A DNA stretch of 64,000 nucleotides, taken from contig CM060731.1 of assembly GCA_030704615.1 (NCBI GenBank), positions 47,368,001 through 47,432,000 on the forward strand, read 5' to 3'. This stretch comes from Takakia lepidozioides. Its lineage: Eukaryota > Streptophyta > Takakiopsida > Takakiales > Takakiaceae. The notes below the pieces were generated by a model that was not told where the DNA came from, did no database searches, and saw only the letters and a program-made list of their open reading frames with translations. Each line of letters opens with the position of its first letter. Within the stretch, counting starts at the first letter, position 1. The translations under genes and the position numbers were made by a program. Shown here in pieces: positions 20,820 to 31,224 of the stretch.

Positions 20820-21323
20820 TGTCAAGTTATTTTACCACTAGTGTGAAACTAGCTAGGAAATAGCTAGCTTTTACATATTGACATTTGGGATTGGCCCAAG
20901 TGTCAATCCAGGGGTCAAGGCAGATTTAGGCCCTGGAGTGGTTATCTTCACGGTAAGCGCGGAAGGCTCATCTTTCTCGAGTTGAGCCTCACCGCGCCTA
21001 GCTATGGCGCCGTAGTGTGGATTCCCCATGGCGTGGGGTGCACTTGGCTTGACTTGTATTTGAGTGATGAGGTTATATATGCATGAGTTTATGCTTCAGC
21101 TTTGTGAGCTCGCATGAGCTTGTGCTTGTATTCTTCTTCTTTATCATTGTGTGGACTAGTGACTGCCATAGTGGGCAGCATAGTGGCAGCCTAGTAACTG
21201 ACTAGTTGTAGCCTAGTGGTTGGACTAGTGGTGGACTAGTGGTATACTAGTGTGTGGTGTGCACATGTGTTGTGTGGTTTTGGACAGCGATGTAGTTGTG
21301 TAGCGATATGTATGCGCACGACA
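20820..21323 (+). repeat. LTR-like 504-bp repeat (L2 plus A')
   Basis: Bases 20820-21146 duplicate 2153-2479; one base later, 21148-21323 duplicates 20642-20817. The composite begins TGTC and ends GACA, the inverted tips expected of one LTR. It is followed by CCAT, which also precedes 2153. This suggests the outer boundaries of the nest are 2153 and 21323. Confidence 0.65.
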
Positions 21324-21479
21324 CCATGCACCTCTAGTTATTGTGTTGAGGTGCATCCACCTTCTCTACAATGTAACAGAAGGTACATGCCTCACCTTGG
21401 GGTTCTGGTTTTGGGTGGCCTCTCCCTAGAGGCCTACCCTTCACATCATAACTAACATCTAACTATAGTAGACATACTA

Positions 21480-22929
21480 TCAGGAAAAAGAACTATGAGT
21501 TTGAGCAAACTGAATACCTATCAAGACTAGATCAGTAATTACATTTAAGATTTTGAGGGATGTAGTTATCGTACCATATTTTTGGAGTTGACAACCTTGA
21601 TTTGATAGACTCCATAATTGCTGTACAAGGTATTGCGTTCCATTAATACCAAATAGATTGTAGACCACATTTGTGTTTTTATCTTGCAATGGATGGTCGT
21701 TTGGGTAGCTACTGCATATACTGATGTTATACCCACCGTGATAGTCCCCATACATACTCGGATGACCGCAATATCCGTAGTCGCCTGCACCATATACATA
21801 TAAGCACATATCAGCCACTTCACTACCCTCAGTTACATTATAAATCCAAGCGTCGAAATATGGGTCAGTGGTAGTATTTGCCACTTCATTCATCATCATA
21901 TTCAATAGTGTATCTAGGGCTCCATTTGGGGAGACATGATGATTGGGGGGTTGCCAACTGGCCCGACTCAAAAAGTAGACATCGCATTGTTGATTAAGAT
22001 TGTTTTCTTAAGAGGGTAAGGGAAGGTATGCCCAGAGAAGGTTTGTACTATTTTTACATTCTGCTTTGGTTTGTATAGTCCAATTGGCTAAACAATAGGA
22101 ACCATGGAGGGAACAGTAAACATCTCCACAATTTGTTACATCTGTATTAGTGAAAATTAAAGTAAATCCCGTTCGCATCAATAGGTAAGATGCCCGACGA
22201 ATTTTCCAACTGCAAATTTGTTGTTATGATATCGAATAGATCACGACCATCTGCGTTGATAGATGTCCCATGTGAATAGAAATCCTTCGTCTCCATCGCA
22301 ATAGTTACAACGTTGCTGACACGACTTTTGGAGTTGTGAGAATAATACTCGGTGGCAATTTGCCACCAGTTGGCTAGGTTAGGAAACTCCTTAATTGGGG
22401 ATGGCGGGGTCAAAGAAAGAAGTGCATTGCGCACAACACTCTGAAAGCTATCAGACCATTGTCCATACCAAATGATGTAAATGTAAATTGGATCAGACAT
22501 CACTTCTCCACCAAAAGTTTTCATTGTGATCACCGGAGGCCGCCATGGTGGTAGAGGTTGTTTAACTAGGTCCTCATGACTTATGTGTCGCACATTATGG
22601 AATTTGGGGCCCGTTGGTGCTTGGTAGTTTGTTGTCGCAATATTATTAGACTGCAACATACTCGAAGAGTCATGGGCATTTATAGTGGACAACGCTAGAG
22701 ACCCATCGCCATTTGAATATGCTTGAATGTTGCACATACTCGGACAAGTCAATACACTGATATATATTAGAAAAACAAAGCTCGCCCCAGTTGCTGTGGG
22801 CGTATCGTTTGTCTTTTGCTTCCCATCATGACCTCTATAGTTCACCAAGATTATGTAAGTACTACAACCTTGAAAAGACCATACAACCAGTGATGTGCAA
22901 CTTACAATGACAAAAAGATATAAATCCAT
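21480..22929 (-). pseudogene. EXORDIUM / phosphate-induced protein 1-like gene, broken
   Basis: On the minus strand the product starts with a hydrophobic signal-like segment (MDLYLFVIVSCTSLVVW). EXO family landmarks follow: IYIYIIWYGQWSD (beta-strand with WYG), LANWWQIATEYY, the DFYSHGTS block, and later VSPNGALDTLLNMMMNEVAN, DPYFDAWI, EVADMCLYVYGAG and YLVQQLWSL. EXO proteins are secreted, apoplastic regulators of cell expansion. Two lesions break it: one extra base at about 22170 (the frame resumes with FTLIFTNTDV) and an in-frame TAA at 22008-22010. Beyond about 21570 (minus-strand downstream) homology ends at a possible GT donor; a CUB-like segment on the same strand at 1357-1701 may be its former 3' exon. 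Confidence 0.75.
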
Positions 22930-23889
22930 GAAGTCAGACGTTATTTCTTATATCGAATTTAGAGGTTGCTAGAGCGATGATAGCAAAGCATGAAAATTGA
23001 ATATTGACAGTTGTATATGATCCAAGCATCTCTTTTGTCAAGTAGATTTTTAAACATTATAATAATACCTCAATCGAACTTTTCTTGGATATCCTAGATC
23101 CTTTTGTTGTTATGTCTATAACATCCAGCATTGTTTAATGAACTTGAATGAAAATGTTCAAAGTCCTCATAAGAAGCAAAACCTTTCCATCTTTTGACAT
23201 TATGACCAGACATTTACTTGCAAAATTCATGATTGAGTGATTCATATTCTATGTAGTATGTATTAATTTATATTTGAAAGTATGTAACTTATAATTGAGT
23301 AATAATTTGAACATCGAATTGAAAGCATAGCATAGACCCTGATAGCAAAAACAACAATTTATCCTCATTATTCCATTGATGTGTAATGTGATTCATGCAA
23401 GTTTATTCGTTTACCAAAAATACCCTATAGTTGTATTTCACATCATAATGACGTGACGTGAATATTTCAAAATATTCAAAGAATAATAATGCAAAATGAC
23501 ACTACGATGTGGATTCATGATGTGACTTACGACATGTTTAGTCCCTATAGAGTCATTTTGTGCAACCTTGATTCACACAATAACGTAGTGATATTATGGA
23601 TGGTTGTAACAACCACTATCATTAAAAATTTGACTAAAATTAATTTATGTAATTTATAAGTTGGCAATTATTGACCATTTGGAACTGGACCTCACTCTCA
23701 TATTGCCAACATATATGGTCACAACTTAGGGGGCTTATTTATAAGCTCAGCTATTCTATTAATTAATATAGCTTTGGTTCATGTTTGTGTTTTTCTCTAG
23801 GGCCATCCGTGAGTAGAACCCACTAAAGTAGGTACTAACTTAATATTTAATAAGTATAAGAGACATGGAAATGAGCGCTCTTCTCCTTC

Positions 23890-24045
23890 TTAGGGTGGCG
23901 GCCCCAACCCCGTCAAGCGGCTGTCGACCTTTCTAGAAGGTTGCCCCACACATGTCAACCCTAGAAACCACCACTTGACACATGTACTGTACTTACCCCA
24001 ATTTGCGCCTGAACCATCATCCAAATTTAATAGTTGTCGCGTTCT
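23890..24045 (-). repeat. Dispersed repeat, inverted partner of 47395-47545
   Basis: On the minus strand it shares stretches such as CAAGTGGTGGTTTCTAGGG and TGACATGTGT.GGGCA with 47395-47545 on the plus strand, and the similarity covers about 150 bp. Element type is not known. Confidence 0.5.
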
Positions 24046-24086
24046 TCCAATCTTTCTTGGACCCCCTTACACGAGGGGCTCACGCA

Positions 24087-24159
24087 GGGCTGACGTGACA
24101 TGAGCGCAGGCTGACGCACTGTGACGTGGTGTGAGCCCACGCTCACGCCACGTCAGCCC
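24087..24159. repeat. Imperfect hairpin with 20-bp arms
   Basis: GGGCTGACGTGACATGAGCG (24087-24106) pairs with 24140-24159 at 18 of 20 positions across a 33-base loop. CACGTCAG occurs repeatedly around it. Confidence 0.5.
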
Positions 24160-24386
24160 GAGCGGAGGCCACGTCAGCAAATGCCAAAGGACGGGTGGTC
24201 GAAGAAAGGGTACCTATTCCTATTGCACCTATATCCGTGGGAATAGGCATCTACAATATGATGAAATTAGGCCCCATTATGTAAGAAGACCCCATGGCTT
24301 CAATGAATAGGTAGGACTGTAAACCGCCGACCTATTGCATACAAGACGACAAAGAATCCACCATATTCAAATGCATTCAATACCTA

Positions 24387-24650
24387 GCAGAAATGGTGTG
24401 CTTTGAAGCAAACCGTTTCTGCCCCATCCAAAAGGCTTTTTTGAGGTCTCTTCAGACAACAACAGAAAGCATGGAGGGTAATTGAAAGAGATTGCATACA
24501 TAGCAGAAATGATGTGCTTTGAAGCACACCGTTTCTGCTCCACCCAAAATGTTCTTTTTGAGGTCTCTTCAGACAACAATAGAAAACATGGAGGGTACTT
24601 GAAATGGGTTGAATACATAGCAGAAACGGTGTGCTTCGAAGCATATGGAA
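24387..24650. repeat. Direct repeats of about 117 bp
   Basis: Two full units and the start of a third begin at 24387, 24503 and 24620. Each starts GCAGAAA(T/C)GGTGTGCTT and carries GAGGTCTCTTCAGACAAC. The frames through them are shared by descent, not evidence of a gene. Confidence 0.75.
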
Positions 24651-25320
24651 ATGAGGTCAGGTAGGATGGTGTGCAGCACCGCACACTGTTTTCCAAACCA
24701 ATCACACCACACCACTTTCCTACATTGTTGTGAACCCCAAAGAGCAGCCCCCATCACTTGCGCGGCCTTGCTTTCGTAGTATACATCCTCCACATCTTCA
24801 TCCATTTCCTCTGTCTAGACCTCCTCTATCTCTACAAGTGGGTTCACGACAATCACTCTCTGCATCTTCCCCTGCAATGTTTCGACAGACGGGTTAATAT
24901 CCGGACTGCAGAGATGGTGTGCGATGCCGCACACCACTTTCCTACATTGTTGTGAACCCCAAACAACAGCCTTCATTCCTACCCTTCCAGTCAAAGCACA
25001 CATTCAAAAGGAAGCTTAAACGATGTGCGGCGCCGCAGACCATTTGTGCATTCTTCTCTACCCTCTTCAACACTCCATGGAACCTTCTCCATGAGCTTGA
25101 TGGGGTCCCAAATTCGGTGTTTTTCAATGGGGAGAAAGGGTGTTCAGCACCGCACACCATTTCTGCCCATTGAAAAACACTTTTTTCACACCCTTTTTCA
25201 ATGGGCAGAAAGGGTGTGCGACACCGCACACATTTTTTCCAATCAACTAGGGGGGAATTTTACAAAAAAAAAAAATCCCTTGGTTTGTTGGAAAATGCCA
25301 GGTGTGCGGCGCCACACACC
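24395..25320. repeat. Cluster of nine 20-bp palindromic motifs
   Basis: Variants of GGTGTGC-N6-GCACACC occur at 24395, 24511, 24629, 24668, 24916, 25022, 25139, 25213 and 25301 (each about 20 bp). The best, 24916-24935, is nearly self-complementary (GGTGTGCGATGCCGCACACC). The centre varies between GCGGCGCCGC, GCAGCACCGC and GCTTTGAAGC while the arms stay constant. Around the later copies, GGGCAGAAAGG and its inverse TTTCTGCCCATTG add outer complementarity. Confidence 0.8.
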
Positions 25321-25379
25321 CTTTTTGCCCATTGGAAAAGCACAAATCTTGCAAGCTAAAGCAAGGGAATAAAAATGGC

Positions 25380-26429
25380 CTAACTAAGCACTTTTCCACA
25401 TTTCATGGGCAATGCTGAGCATAATATCTGGACTTCGGAGAGTCAAATTCTTAACAAACTAGCAGGGTTTATAAGATTCTCCAGCTCCTAGGAATTAGCT
25501 TCCAGTACTATAAGTTTGGTGTATATTTCTTCAAGCATAGCCCCATACTAGTAACTACTACAGTTCTTAGGATGTTCCTTTTCCCTTGCAACAATTTTAG
25601 CTCTAGCTTGTCTTGAGGAAGTGATCATGTGATGCGAACTTCGACATATGTGAGCTGCCATGAACTGTCTATATTTTACTGTCTAGAGTCTGCGTCATCA
25701 TTTCCAACTAGTTTGGTGTTTCTCCTTACTGCAAATCAAGGTTCCTGCTCAAAAATACAACCTGTACACATATTGACTCAAATGGGGACAAAAATTGCTC
25801 AAACCCATCCGTGTGGTTTAGAGCTATCTTTGAAGTCTACAAATCAAGAACTTGAACCTGCCACTAGACCTCATTTCCCCCAATTTCTCTTCTTAATTGT
25901 ACCCACTGTCAAAATCACCGCAATAGGTAGTATCCTTGGCAACTGTGCTCTTAATTTAGCCTTGTCTGTGACAAACAAGTCGTTCAGCACAGCTCAGTAT
26001 AAAGGTAAAGTGCACTTATGCTAATGTTCAAGAGTTCATGGTAAAGCTATTTGCAGGCCTATGGGATTTGAATTTGCACGATTTGCTTGCCACTTTTGGC
26101 TCACTTTTGGAAAAGCGAGACTTCGGTCTGCGTGTTGTATCCATGTTGGCTGACAGCCGTCATATTGTACATATGTTCAATTTGTAGGGATCGCTAACAA
26201 GAAAGTAGCGTTCTTGCATGGTGCATGGAGTTCCATGATTTGCGGTTATAGGTGCCATCCGCGGTAATAGGTACAGTACCTTCAAAAAACCCTAAGCCAG
26301 CCACTGCTCATGTGAACCAGGCTCACGTTCTAGCAACCCTCGAAATAGTGCTACAATGACACTTCATCCATCCATGCAAACCTATTTATTTATTTTGACT
26401 ATCATGGTGCTCTAAGTGCTAAAAGAAAA
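25380..26429. other. No recognised gene
   Basis: Moderately AT-rich sequence. A plus-strand open frame at 25629-26024 shows no motif or family resemblance and is not called. Confidence 0.4.
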
Positions 26430-27310
26430 ATGACCACTCTCACCCGTGAAGCTAACAAACAAGCCGTAGCCTCCATAAGCCATACCAAAGTACACATTCA
26501 GAAATGGTCTCAATCTATAGTGCTCCACCACAAGCTATCAAACCATTTCTGGCACACCAAATCCACCACAGACATACAAATCCGACAACCACTCAAATTT
26601 AGATACGCACAATACATGGGACACCAACGTAAACATATCTTTTGGCCACGCCTCTTCCCATCCCCTTACTGCATACTATGCTTTATACCCAACACGCACG
26701 TGATACCTGGCCACACCTCCTTAGCCAATGTACACACCCAACCATTCATGGCCAATATATCACTTGCCACAACCACGCAGTTTGGCACATCCATAAACTC
26801 CTTAGCCGTTCTGAAACCAGGTGGCACTCACTTATTAATGCAGGCACCTATCAGGGGCGCCCACCAGACCACACTGTATCGCCATGGTTGCTTCTTTGCG
26901 CATGCACCAGATTACCATGCACCTGCCCTGCCAGGCTCTGCCCTGATATTCTACTTGCCATAGGCCTACCCATTAACACACCACCACCCACTGCACCTGA
27001 CTATACATTTCATAGAGTTCATATACGGCCATGATCGCTATTCCAACGACTCAATTATGGAAAAACGGCAAAAATAAGCCCCGCTCATCCTCGCATTCCG
27101 CCGACGAGGTTGGAACATTGGTCTGCTCTATGTTATCACTGCCGGAACCAAAGGAGACATACACAATGCCAACATTGATGCACTACACGACAACTTCAAA
27201 ATCCCCATCCTCCCTATCCACAAATGTTTCAAAGCAACCCACCTCACGGCGCCCTACTCCCTCACAACCATCATTACTAACAAATGGCAACTGGAATCCA
27301 ATCCAGCAAC
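26430..27310 (+). pseudogene. Retroelement remnant, LINE-like ORF C-terminal region
   Basis: Several short plus-strand frames joined by shifts read like the region after the reverse transcriptase of a plant non-LTR element: LKFRYAQYMGHQRKHIFWPR, a cysteine-containing turn, DTWPHLLSQCTHP, AVWHIHKLLSRS, LINAGTYQGRPPDHTVSPWL and, around 27120-27240, VITAGTKGDIHNANIDALHD. Stops and frame changes show it is dead. The assignment rests on remembered similarity of these blocks to transposon proteins and is tentative. Confidence 0.4.
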
Positions 27311-27318
27311 GGCACCCT

Positions 27319-27390
27319 AGGTACCCCAGGGTACTCCTGGGTACAGGGGTACCTGTACCCAAGGGTACCAATGGTGTTTTTTTTTTTTTT
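27319..27390. repeat. GGTACC-rich palindromic cluster and poly-T
   Basis: GGTACC/GTACCC motifs recur in both senses across 27319-27370, giving strong self-complementarity. A run of 14 T follows at about 27377. Confidence 0.6.
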
Positions 27391-27433
27391 TTCAAGTTAC
27401 CTGGTGTCCTCCTGGACACCCGTCTTTCTTATA

Positions 27434-27515
27434 GGGCCCACCACCCAAAGGGGCAGTAGCCGTAAGGTGAAGTGGCTCTTAGTTACGCCAGTCTTGACCG
27501 GAGTCTTCTCTCTAT
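27434..27515 (+). repeat. Dispersed repeat family copy 2
   Basis: It starts GGGCCCACC and holds GGGGCAGTAGCCGTAAGG, GAAGTGGCTCTTAGTTACGCC and GGAGTCTTCTCTC, matching the copies at 45211-45294 and 45836-45912. Confidence 0.6.
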
Positions 27516-28068
27516 CTCTGCTAAAAGAAAATAACCAATGTTGTGCTGGTATATTATTTTAAACATACCCTCCGGGTCCGGGTAAGAAGGAAATTTATTT
27601 TGTCTTACCTTTAGGGTCCGGGTGCACTGTATTTTCAAAATTATACTTTGCCTTGCCTTTATGTTTGCATACATCGGGCGTGGAGTAGGGCCACTTGGAG
27701 TCGAATAGGAAAGCCGGGGTGGACTAGATTGACGAGCACCAAGGAAGGGCACTGCAATTAGATATAGCCATAGAGCATCATAAACACCACACACGACCCA
27801 AGGTTGATTTCCATCTCACCTTCTATTCATTGTGTTTATTTTACTTATTTTCTTATGTGATCCACGGCCAAGAGAGCCGATTGAGATGTCCAGGGACAAA
27901 GAAGCCACCTGATGGAAGTTGACATGTGATTGTGAGACCAAGGAAAAGATTCTCTCTAAGCTTACATCTGTATGAGGGAGGTATCAAGAGCAACAAAACC
28001 TTCCATTTGCATTTTTATTATATTTATGTATTTATTTATTTGAGTACAACTAGAATGTTATCTAGTTG

Positions 28069-28316
28069 TTCGTGGATTGGGAGCCTTAGTGAGATTGTTT
28101 GAGAGAGTTGAAAGGTAGTCTTGTCTATTGTTCAAGCAAGAGAGTGTGGAGATAGGGTAGTGGGATGAGGGCATGAGTGTGGAGTTATGAATTGCTTTAG
28201 TCTCTCTTCCTTGTAGTCTTTCACCCTCTCTAGGCCAAAACCTTTCCATAGGTGGAGGCAAGAGTCAGTCCGGGTTTGGGCTGGGGTGTCATTGCAGGAA
28301 CGACATTGTGGAGGGG
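28069..28316 (+). repeat. Solo remnant related to 12290-12545
   Basis: It shares AGTCAGTCCGGGTTTGGGCT and its surroundings with the region ahead of the methyltransferase element's gag, same orientation. No coding sequence of that element lies nearby, so a solo LTR or leader fragment is likely. Confidence 0.5.
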
Positions 28317-28892
28317 ATCCAAACACAAGAAAATCAAGACAACAACTCCCCCACACCAAACCTGTAGAACCTCACATCTGAATAGCACTAGAATTGATAC
28401 CTTGGTCACAGTGAGCATACGGCTCACCAGAAAGCATCCACTAACCCCAAGCAAGAGAGAGAGAGAGAGAGGCAGCGGAAGGGTTGGGTTTTTTTTTTTG
28501 TTAGTTACTACTTACTATAGTACCTAGTGGGCTGCACACGCAAGGCCCCAAAATAAACGCAAACATGAACCATAGATGTATTAATAGGGACACAGCTAAA
28601 TAAATAAGGGGCCCTGGTTCATAACTTTAACAAGGAAGATAAGTTCTTACATTGCTCCTATTATCTGCCTCCTAGAGAGGTCCGGATGCACAGCGGCCAT
28701 CAATGCGCAGTCCTCTTTGAGGTTGAGAAGTTGACCCCATTTGGTAGTGCCGTGCTTTCCTTAGGAGATGAATGGAGTTCCAGTGATAATTTTAGTCTTT
28801 AATATTTGACGCCTCCCGAATGAAGCGTAAATTATGGTGTCTCTTCACCCCGAAGGGTTACTGCCTTCCGCTAGGAAGGTGGACACGTTTGT

Positions 28893-28975
28893 GACACCAA
28901 AGGTGGATTGAACCCACAACCACTTCCGAGGTGGTATGTGCCCATTACCACTGGGCTACAACTTGGTTGTCTCCC
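28893..28975 (-). repeat. tRNA-like SINE head
   Basis: The minus strand reads GTAGCCCAGTGGTAATGGGC (A-box-like) and later GTGGGTTCAATCC (B-box-like), with the spacing of an internal RNA polymerase III promoter. No complete cloverleaf with an acceptor stem was found. A tRNA-derived SINE is more likely than a tRNA gene. The body would extend toward 28700. Confidence 0.5.
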
Positions 28976-28989
28976 AGTGATAGAATTGT

Positions 28990-30680
28990 CTCACCCTTCC
29001 AAATGTCTGGGCTGTGTTCGTCGATGGTTCGGAGTTGTCTATCACAATACATTGAAATATTGGATTTATCCTAGTGACTATACAAGTAACAACCACCCCA
29101 GAATTCTTGATGGGTATACTGCAAATTCTCAAGTTCAATTAGGTCCACACCTTTCACCCATACCATGAGGCCTTGTCCCTCTCTTTGTAGAGAAATCCTC
29201 TGGAATAAGATGTCCCTAGCTTAACGACTGCTGTTCCATAGCTTACAGTGACGCACTCATTGTTTGATGGCAGATCCGTTCCCTCAAGTCCACCTAGCAT
29301 GTAACTAAAGTAAATCAGACAATCCTCAATTTGCGACAAAGCCTGAATGTATGATCTAGTCTAACAACTAGGAGTGTTGTCCCAATGTCTATGTCTCTTT
29401 CCTTCATTCTCTCCGGTGAGTATGACCCCAAAGCTGATACGACCAGCTTTATCCCTGTTATGGACTCTTTGGCAACTAGACGTACTAGGAAGAGCAGGCT
29501 AACAATGGGGTTTTGATCAAACCTGCCTTGGCATAACCTACATGCCTGAGAGCCAAGTCACTGTCAAACAAAAGCATGAGTACTACCCAGATAAGTCAAA
29601 AGAAATGTACCAGGAGATTCACCTCCGAGCAATCTTCTCCCACTCAATATTTTCTGCAATGAGCAATCGCTCCGAGGCCAGCTTCCAAATCTCCCGTCAC
29701 TGTGTGTGAGGGAACTCACTGCCGCACCTGCCATCTTATACCAAAAACATGTGAATACCAGGTAGAAGAGACAACAAATCGAAAAAAAATAGTTAACCAA
29801 TAAGTAGTAGACAGATACTCTTCCGCCTTTTTGTCAAGAAAGCCCAGAGGTTTCCATCATCTCACAAAAGACTGTCTTTTACTGTCCCTTTGTCACAAAA
29901 CCTTCACACAACATAAATGGCTCCCAAATGAACCACACAAAGTCAGAAGCAACATATGAGGAATGTGCAGGGACAAGAACTGCTTCCTCAGCATGCCCTT
30001 CATGAAGGATTAAATGTTCCACCATTGGCTGAAGCCTCCATCGCACTGGTTCCATCTCCTTCAGAGCTTCCAACATTGCTGAGCAAAGTGGCACATTTCC
30101 TCTGGGATCCCATCGCTGCACCAGCTCATCTAGCTGCCCAACTTGAGCTACCACATCCACATTGACGTCATCCACCTCCCCAAAACTTCCGTTTCCTGGT
30201 TTGTCCCAACTCCCTCTCGGCAATCAACATCTTCAGGGGTTCAAGGGCATGCCATCGTGTTCCCTTGAGGGATAACGAAGTGGAGATAAGCCATCAGACT
30301 CCACTACTGCACCATCCGTGTGGCATTCTTCCCTGCCAACATAAAAACCCCACCAACAATGAATGGCACAGAAAGTGGACGTGGTCAACGAAATCTGGGC
30401 AACAGACTGTCTTGTTTACAGATTTCGCAATTCAACTGCATATAGCGCATTTATGTACAGCACACCGAGCTCAGTCTTGCTCAATCTCAAGCGTTGCTCA
30501 GTCTTCAAAGGCCTTAGCAGTAATCATTTGTCATTCAGATTGTCTGCATTATTTACTGACTCAAGCCCTGCAACTGTTGGTTTCATACAGAGGCTCTAAA
30601 GGAGGCGCAAACAAACAACAAACATTAAAACTCAGCACCACCTTGCAATTGGATTTTCTCATTCCCATCTTTCATGCCTG
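28990..30680. other. No recognised gene
   Basis: Open frames on both strands (for example 29879-30223 minus and 30265-30705 plus) lack any family motif, and their codon make-up is unconvincing. They may include the 3' region of the PPR locus. Confidence 0.4.
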
Positions 30681-30684
30681 TGTC

Positions 30685-31224
30685 ACCAAGAACAGACCTA
30701 TCTGAGAAGTGGTGAAAGCCGTGGGCACAACGAATTGCCCATGGAGATACATTTGGTGGCAGTGCGACTCACCACCCATGAAGGTAATGGCCAGCTCTCA
30801 TTGTGGTGGCAAAGACATTATTCCTTTTGTTACTCCGCAATATAAAGGGCATGTCAGCTACATATCCACCCTCCCTCATCTCCCCTCACAATCTATTCAG
30901 CTAAGGATGAATCTCCTCAATGTGTGGATGTAATTTGTATCTATAATTGTTAATGTCAATGCAGCTGCACCCTGGTTCCTTTCTGATACCTCTGGTGATC
31001 CGTCATTGTTCTCACCTTTGTTCTCATCATCCAACCTGCCAGCTGCGGCATACATGTCGGATAGAAGCACATAAGCCACAGAATGATGTGGATCCTCCTT
31101 AACAAAGCATTTTGCAGCATGTTGAGCTCCGGTCTCATCCCCATGAATTTGGAAGGCCCCCAGCAAGGTCCCCCACACCGAAGCACCTGGTTCAATTGGC
31201 ATATTGTTGATAAGGTGCTCTGCC
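30685..31224 (-). pseudogene. Decayed tandem copy of the PPR gene's E/DYW tail
   Basis: Directly downstream of the PPR stop the same C-terminal sequence appears again in broken form. On the minus strand HLINNMPIEPGASVWGTLLG and VAYVLLSDMYAAAGRLDDEN mirror MINKMPIEPDTTAWGALLG and ATYVLLSNIYAAVGRWDDSA in the intact gene. The segment 30685-30870 mirrors the DYW part. An internal deletion removes much of the deaminase domain. It is a partial tandem duplication, not a second functional gene. Confidence 0.75.

Larger units (their letters stand above)
22930..24380. other. Upstream region of the EXORDIUM-like gene, no gene seen
   Basis: AT-rich non-coding DNA. A dispersed repeat lies at about 23890-24045 and a 20-bp-stem hairpin at 24087-24159, listed separately. 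The promoter of the EXORDIUM-like gene should lie near 22930-23100 but no clear core element stands out. Confidence 0.4.

Noticed and set aside
24384-25372. Several open frames with repeated peptide blocks
   Set aside because: They follow the 117-bp direct repeats and palindromes on both strands alike, which is the behaviour of repeats and not genes.
28893-28975. Possible tRNA gene
   Set aside because: A- and B-box-like motifs are present but no full cloverleaf or paired acceptor stem was found; a SINE head is more likely.
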